Shown here one piece after another: positions 60,106 to 64,000 of a DNA stretch of 64,000 nucleotides. Numbering within the stretch: the first letter of the stretch is position 1; each line of letters starts with the position of its first letter. Position numbers and translations under genes: made by a program. The notes beneath the pieces are model-generated. The model had not been told where the DNA came from. It searched no databases and was given only the letters and a program-made list of their open reading frames with translations. Location of the stretch: positions 186,001-250,000 of the forward strand of contig CAVSPO010000023.1 of NCBI GenBank assembly GCA_963730005.1. Reading direction: 5' to 3'. This DNA is from CAVSPO01 sp963730005 (GTDB lineage Bacteria > Actinomycetota > Actinomycetes > Propionibacteriales > Propionibacteriaceae).

Positions 60106-61503
60106 GTGCGCTCGGCGGCGTCGATACTGCACCTCGACATGGACGCCTTCTTCGCTGCTGTCGAGCAACGAGACAAGCCCTCGCTGCGCGGCAGACAGGT
60201 GATCGTGGGCGGCGTGGGCGGCAGGGGAGTGGTGAGCACTGCCAGCTACGAGGTGCGCCCGCTGGGCGTGCACTCCGCGATGCCGATGAGCGAAGCAAGA
60301 CGTCGGGCTCCGCACGCAGCGGTGCTGGGCGTGCGCAGCGCGGCCTACCGGCAGTCCAGCCGCATCGTGATGGCAATTTTGCGTGAGCTGTCCCCGGTGC
60401 TGGAGCCGATGAGCCTGGACGAGGCGTATGTTGACCTGGCTGCGGGTGGCGTGGACTGCAGCGACGTCGCAGCGCTCCCGACCCTGGTGGCCGAGCTGCG
60501 CGCAGAGGTGACTCGCCGCACCGAGGGGTTGACCTGCTCGGTCGGGGTGGGTAGCAGCCGGTTGGTCGCGAAGCTGGCCAGCGAGGCTGCCAAGCCGAAC
60601 GGTCAGCTGGTCGTCGCCCCCGGCACCGAACTCGACCTGATCACGCCGTTGTCTGCGCACCAGCTGCCGGGAATCGGGCCGGCGACGATGGAGAAACTCA
60701 CCCGGTTGGGGATCCGCAGCGTTCGCGACCTGCAGCGGGCCACGCTGACCGAACTGGTGCATGAGGTCGGCAGGGCCGCCGGGGAGGCCATCCACGCCAT
60801 GGCCTTCGCCCGGGACGAGCGTCCGGTGCTGCCCGAGCGGGCGGTGAAGTCGATCTCGGTCGAGGACACCTTCGAACGCGACCTGAACCGGGTCGACGAC
60901 CTCAACCGGGTGATCGAGACGGATGCGCGGGTGCTGGCCAGCAGGCTGGCCAGGGCCGGGCTGTTCGCCCGCACCGTCACGCTCAAACTGAAGCTGCCCG
61001 ATTTCACCATCCATGCCCGTTCCCGGACGCTGACCGGTGCCACCGATCAGCCCGACCGGATCGGCGCGGTTGCCCGGGCACTGCTGGCCGATTTCGACGT
61101 GCGGGATGGAGTGCGGCTGCTGGGCGTGGGTGTGAGCAATTTCACGGTTGCGGCTCAGGAGGAACTGTTCTATCTGGACGACGACCGGTTCGGACGCGAT
61201 GAGGTGGTGGTCCAGGGCCACGACGGGCAGTCGGGTGCGGCGCTTGCCCGGGGCGGAGGAACCGGGCACGAACCGCGGCTCCGATTCGGAACTGACTGGG
61301 TGCCCGGTCTGGATGTCGAGCACCAGCAACATGGTCGGGGCTGGGTGTGGGGTTCGGGTGCCGGGGTGGTGACGGTGCGATTCGAGACCCGCGACACCGC
61401 TGTCGGGCCGGTGCGCAGCTTCCGGGTCGACGACCCCGCGCTACGCCGCGCGCCGCGGCCCCTTCCGATGCGCTGGGAGGTGCCCGAGGGCGAAGGGGAC
61501 TGA
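60106..61503 (+). CDS. dinB: DNA polymerase IV (Y-family)
   Basis: This 465-residue translesion polymerase has catalytic acids in LHLDMDAFFAAVEQ (N-terminus) and SLDEAYVDLAAGG. Helix-hairpin-helix and little-finger regions follow (LPGIGPATMEKLTRLGI, AVKSISVEDTFERDLN). The ~100-residue C-terminal extension is as in mycobacterial DinB1. No sliding-clamp motif is obvious at the C-terminus. It is translated from GTG directly after folA, so it is likely expressed with the folate genes rather than under a visible SOS box. Confidence 0.93.
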   Translation: MRSAASILHLDMDAFFAAVEQRDKPSLRGRQVIVGGVGGRGVVSTASYEVRPLGVHSAMPMSEARRRAPHAAVLGVRSAAYRQSSRIVMAILRELSPVLEPMSLDEAYVDLAAGGVDCSDVAALPTLVAELRAEVTRRTEGLTCSVGVGSSRLVAKLASEAAKPNGQLVVAPGTELDLITPLSAHQLPGIGPATMEKLTRLGIRSVRDLQRATLTELVHEVGRAAGEAIHAMAFARDERPVLPERAVKSISVEDTFERDLNRVDDLNRVIETDARVLASRLARAGLFARTVTLKLKLPDFTIHARSRTLTGATDQPDRIGAVARALLADFDVRDGVRLLGVGVSNFTVAAQEELFYLDDDRFGRDEVVVQGHDGQSGAALARGGGTGHEPRLRFGTDWVPGLDVEHQQHGRGWVWGSGAGVVTVRFETRDTAVGPVRSFRVDDPALRRAPRPLPMRWEVPEGEGD

Positions 61504-61511
61504 ACTCCCAG

Positions 61512-61527
61512 ACACCCCTGGGGGTAT
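61512..61527. promoter_or_regulatory. Second CsoR-like palindrome, imperfect
   Basis: ACACCCC-TG-GGGGTAT differs at two positions from the palindrome at 14414-14429 read on its minus strand. It begins 9 nt after the dinB stop and overlaps a CCCAG/CTGGG dyad, so a terminator hairpin is an alternative reading. Confidence 0.3.
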
Positions 61528-61657
61528 CACAGGATTGCTTTGTGTGTGGCCCGGCTGGTGGAAAATCCTGCGTTCCCGCTGTGGGCGAACCCGGCCTCTT
61601 CTTGCTGCGAAAGACGCCCGCGTTCATCTGATCGTAAGTACATTTGTTGAATGGGCC

Positions 61658-61706
61658 GTGACACCCAAGCCTGCGTCACCCGGGTTCTTGTTCGGCCGGG
61701 TGTCAC
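61658..61706. promoter_or_regulatory. Operator-like dyad upstream of the meta-cleavage genes
   Basis: GTGACACCC (61658-61666, extended to GTGACACCCAAG at 61669) and GGGTGTCAC (61698-61706) are perfect complements 31 nt apart. A nested CACCCGG (61677-61683) can pair with CCGGGTG (61696-61702). The dyad ends 36 bp before the ferredoxin start. The same word recurs downstream of the dioxygenase gene. Confidence 0.5.
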
Positions 61707-61742
61707 CCCAGGTATCGCGACACATCTGTAGAGGAGATCCAC

Positions 61743-62093
61743 GTGTCGGTTCTGACCGTCTTGCCGGATGACGAACGCGTCCTTGTGAAGGATGGGGAGA
61801 CGATCCTGGAGGCTCTCCATGCGTCCGGGTTCGGCTACCGGACCGGCTGCAAGCGCGGGGGCTGCGGAATCTGCAAGGTGGACCTCATCGAAGGGTCGGT
61901 GACCTACAACAGGCCCATTGCCGAGACTGTTCTCTCCGCAGAAGAGAAGGCAACCGGCACCTGCCTGTCCTGCCGGGCGGTTCCCGATGGGGACATCACC
62001 ATTCAGCTGCGAAATGAGCATCTACGGCTCAACAGCAGCCTCCAACGCCGTCTGCGGATGGTCGAGGCCACGAACACCACCACAAAGGAGTAG
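61743..62093 (+). CDS. 2Fe-2S ferredoxin of the XylT/DmpQ type
   Basis: This 116-residue plant-type ferredoxin has cluster cysteines C36, C41, C44 and C74 (C-x4-C-x2-C-x29-C; GCKRGGCGICKVDL and GTCLSCRAV). Small ferredoxins of this kind are encoded just upstream of catechol 2,3-dioxygenase, where they re-reduce the dioxygenase iron after oxidative inactivation. GAGGAG lies 6 nt before GTG 61743. It is 4 bp upstream of the dioxygenase gene, hence the same operon. Confidence 0.9.
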   Translation: MSVLTVLPDDERVLVKDGETILEALHASGFGYRTGCKRGGCGICKVDLIEGSVTYNRPIAETVLSAEEKATGTCLSCRAVPDGDITIQLRNEHLRLNSSLQRRLRMVEATNTTTKE

Positions 62094-62097
62094 CTCA

Positions 62098-63015
62098 ATG
62101 GGCGTTTTGCGTCTTGGGTACGTCCACGTCCGGGTAACGGATCTGGAAGAAGCGAAGAACCACTATGTGAACACCCTCGGGCTCGAGGCAGTGCAAACAG
62201 AGGGCAATCGCCTCTACCTCAAGGGCTGGGACGAGTGGGAGCATCACTCGGTGGTCCTTGAAGAGGGCGGTGTTGGTCTGGTCAAGCTCGGCATCAAGGT
62301 CGAAACCGACGACGACCTCAACAACGTCGAGAACAACGCCCGCAGCTTCGGTGCCACAGTGCAGCGGATGAGCGCCGGCGAGAGCCTGGAAGTTGGTCAG
62401 GGTCTGCGGATCACCACCCCCGGCGACCACGTCGTCGAGGTCTACAACCAGATGACCTTCAACCCGTCCAAGCTCGGCTACCACAACCCCGAAGCCTTCC
62501 CGCGCCACCTGAACGACTCGGTGGGCGTGCCGGCTCTGGACCACATGCTGCTCGCCTGCGAGGACGCAACCCTGTCCGAGAAGTTCTTCAAGGACGTCTT
62601 CGACCTGTACCCGACCGAGCAGGTCAAGCCCGAAGTCGATTCCGACGTCGTGCTGGCCACCTGGCTGTCGGCAAGCCAGAAGGCGCACGACATCGCCATT
62701 CTCGGCGGTCTGCCCAATGGCAAGCTGCACCACTTCGCCTTCCAGCTGGACGACTGGAGCTCGATTCTGTACGCGGCTGACATCTTCTCGATGGATGAAG
62801 TCTCGATCGACATCGGCCCGACCCGTCACGGCATCACCCGTGGCAAGACGATCTACTTCTTCGACCCCTCGGGCAACCGCAACGAAACCTTCGCCGGAGG
62901 CTCCTCGGCGTCGCGCGACAAGCCGTTGATCGTCTGGACCCCGGATCAGCTCGGCAAGGGCATCTTCTACCACGACCGCGTTCTGAACGAGCGCTTCACC
63001 ACCGTCGTCACCTAG
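62098..63015 (+). CDS. xylE: Catechol 2,3-dioxygenase (extradiol, vicinal oxygen chelate family)
   Basis: This 305-residue enzyme opens catechol beside the hydroxyls to 2-hydroxymuconic semialdehyde. Iron ligands are H149 (VPALDHMLLA), H212 (KLHHFAFQL) and E263 (GNRNETFAGG). Catalytic H244 and Y253 are in GPTRHGITRGKTIYFFDPSGNRNE. Length and the SIDIGPTRHG block place it with XylE-like single-ring dioxygenases. AAAGGAG lies 8 nt before the ATG. The operon context is aromatic meta-cleavage. Confidence 0.95.
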   Translation: MGVLRLGYVHVRVTDLEEAKNHYVNTLGLEAVQTEGNRLYLKGWDEWEHHSVVLEEGGVGLVKLGIKVETDDDLNNVENNARSFGATVQRMSAGESLEVGQGLRITTPGDHVVEVYNQMTFNPSKLGYHNPEAFPRHLNDSVGVPALDHMLLACEDATLSEKFFKDVFDLYPTEQVKPEVDSDVVLATWLSASQKAHDIAILGGLPNGKLHHFAFQLDDWSSILYAADIFSMDEVSIDIGPTRHGITRGKTIYFFDPSGNRNETFAGGSSASRDKPLIVWTPDQLGKGIFYHDRVLNERFTTVVT

Positions 63016-63027
63016 GATCCCGTCAAC

Positions 63028-63085
63028 CTTGGGTGTCACATCCTGCTGAGGGGCTTCGGCCATCTGCACGGATGTGGCACCCAAG
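63028..63085. promoter_or_regulatory. 16-bp inverted repeat between the dioxygenase and HbpS-like genes
   Basis: CTTGGGTGTCACATCC (63028-63043) and GGATGTGGCACCCAAG (63070-63085) pair over 16 bp with one G-U, around 26 nt. Their outer 12 bp match the word seen upstream of the ferredoxin gene. It could be an operator, or an RNA hairpin that lowers expression of the downstream genes. Confidence 0.6.
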
Positions 63086-63176
63086 TGCTTGCTGTCCCGG
63101 CCGGACACGACACGGTCTGGCCGAGCCAAGAACCCCTGACCAGACAGCGCGGCTCCCGCCGCTGAGAGGTGCGTAG

Positions 63177-63599
63177 ATGAGTTTCACCACGAATCGGTCG
63201 ACACTGACGGCCGAGGGCGCTTGGGCGATCCTGCAGGCTGCCTGGCGCAAGAGCCAGGAGATCGGCGTTCCTGTCAACATCAGCGTCGTCGATTCAGCGG
63301 GCAACGAGCTCGGCTTCCTGCGCCCCGACGGTGCGCCGTTGCTGTCGGCCGGAATCGCTCGCGACAAGGCCTACACGGTCTGCGCTTTCAACGGGCTGCC
63401 GACCCACGAGTGGTGGGATCTGCTGCGCGACGAGCCTGCGCTGCTGCAGGGCATTCCGCACCGCGACCGGTTGGTCATCTTCGGCGGCGGGGTCCCCGTC
63501 CTGATCGACGGGGTGCTGGTGGGTGCCGTCGGCTGCTCCGGGGGGTCGGCCGAGCAAGATCGTACCGTCGCCGAAGCCGGGGTCAGCGCGGTGGGCTGA
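63177..63599 (+). CDS. HbpS/GlcG-like (DUF336) small protein
   Basis: This 140-residue protein belongs to the HbpS/GlcG fold: LTAEGAWAILQAAWRKSQEIGVPVNISVVDSAGNELGFLRPDGAPLLSAGIARDKAYTV and IPHRDRLVIFGGGVPVLIDGVLVGAVGCSGGSAEQD. Some members bind haem or act with two-component sensors; others occur without known function inside aromatic-degradation operons. No signal peptide is present, so it is cytoplasmic. GAGAGG lies 8 nt before the ATG. The direct substrate or partner is unknown. Confidence 0.8.
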   Translation: MSFTTNRSTLTAEGAWAILQAAWRKSQEIGVPVNISVVDSAGNELGFLRPDGAPLLSAGIARDKAYTVCAFNGLPTHEWWDLLRDEPALLQGIPHRDRLVIFGGGVPVLIDGVLVGAVGCSGGSAEQDRTVAEAGVSAVG

Positions 63600-63708
63600 G
63601 CCCCTGCAGCGGCACCGAAACCAGAGTTTTTCACCTGCGACCGAAGTGTCGCGTCATCAACAAGCCGGAATCCGAGAACGACAACAGTGAGAAGGGAGAT
63701 GGTTCCTG

Positions 63709-64000
63709 GTGGATCCGTCCCGACAGCAAGAGGCAGCTGACAAGCTGCTGGAGGCTCACAAGAGCCGCACGCCCATCGACGCCCTGACAAAGCTCTTCCC
63801 CGACATCGAGTTCGAGGATTCCTACCGGATTCAGGAGCTCACCTACGAGAAGTGGCTGTCCGAAGGCCGGGTCGTCAAGGGCCACAAGGTCGGTCTGACG
63901 TCAGTCGTCATGCAGAAGCAGCTCGGTGTGTCCCAGCCCGACTACGGCCATCTGCTCGACGACTGCTTCTTCCTGGAGAACAACCGGATTAACGTCAACG
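63709..64000 (+). CDS. 2-keto-4-pentenoate hydratase (5' part; runs off the window)
   Basis: The first 97 codons are of the hydratase/decarboxylase family (MhpD, XylJ/DmpE): SRTPIDALTKLFPDIEFEDSYRIQE and GRVVKGHKVGLTSVVMQKQLGVSQPDYGHLLDD. It would hydrate 2-oxopent-4-enoate after ring cleavage, or act as the related decarboxylase; the missing C-terminus prevents the distinction. GTG 63709 has AAGGGAG about 10 nt upstream. It continues the meta-cleavage order after dioxygenase and HbpS-like genes. Confidence 0.88.
   Translation, partial: MDPSRQQEAADKLLEAHKSRTPIDALTKLFPDIEFEDSYRIQELTYEKWLSEGRVVKGHKVGLTSVVMQKQLGVSQPDYGHLLDDCFFLENNRINVN

Overview
The window is high-GC chromosomal DNA from an actinomycete. 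This follows from a WhiB regulator of the WhiB2/WhmD type, DUF222-HNH, DUF3499, DUF3039, DUF2017 and DUF5719 proteins, a ClpS-DUF2017-murI-rph-rdgB block, and a birA/purK/purE/LCP/manC/whiB2/DUF3499/SIS order that resembles the Rv3279c-Rv3256c part of Mycobacterium tuberculosis. A propionibacterial or nocardioidal relative is plausible, but the sequence does not settle it. About 61 genes are supported. I saw no tRNA, rRNA, insertion sequence, prophage or CRISPR array.

Layout. 1-9.9 kb: an MrpA-type antiporter subunit running off the left edge, ispH, rmuC, an M18 aminopeptidase, ychF and two transporters. 10-14.4 kb: an exported bactofilin-like protein, a DUF222-HNH protein, an RNase HI fused to a DUF4440-like domain, and a 55-residue membrane microprotein behind a CsoR-like palindrome. 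14.5-18.3 kb: an amino-sugar group (left-handed beta-helix protein, glmM, a divergent NagB). 18.3-27.2 kb: a nucleotidyltransferase-like protein, metG, an 89-bp tandem repeat, sirtuin, DUF2207 protein, phosphohexomutase, lrgAB. 27.4-31.2 kb: xanthine dehydrogenase genes, the first one frameshifted. 31.2-42.5 kb: corA, a lipoprotein, maf, birA, PH-domain protein, purKE, an LCP enzyme, manC and a PIG-L deacetylase. 42.9-51 kb: whiB2 and cell-envelope/mannose genes, including a HAD phosphatase fused to a Trm112-like domain. 51-61.5 kb: housekeeping genes (malQ, clpS, murI, rph, rdgB, thyA, folA, dinB). 61.7-64 kb: the start of a catechol meta-cleavage operon (ferredoxin, catechol 2,3-dioxygenase, HbpS-like protein, 2-keto-4-pentenoate hydratase), running off the right edge.

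The most regular signal is promoter architecture. In 21 genes a TANNNT hexamer lies exactly 6 or 7 nt before the start codon, with no Shine-Dalgarno sequence; nine more have a weaker NANNNT version. This implies widespread leaderless translation and was used here to choose start codons. Genes inside operons mostly have ordinary purine-rich ribosome binding sites or 1-8 nt overlaps.

The best candidates for something new are: the microprotein whose leaderless -10 is overlapped by a metal-repressor-like palindrome; a 12-bp word repeated in inverted orientation around the meta-cleavage genes; the HAD-Trm112 fusion with an intact internal ribosome binding site; and a NagB-like protein in which Arg replaces a catalytic Asp. 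No defence island or obvious multi-gene novel system was found.
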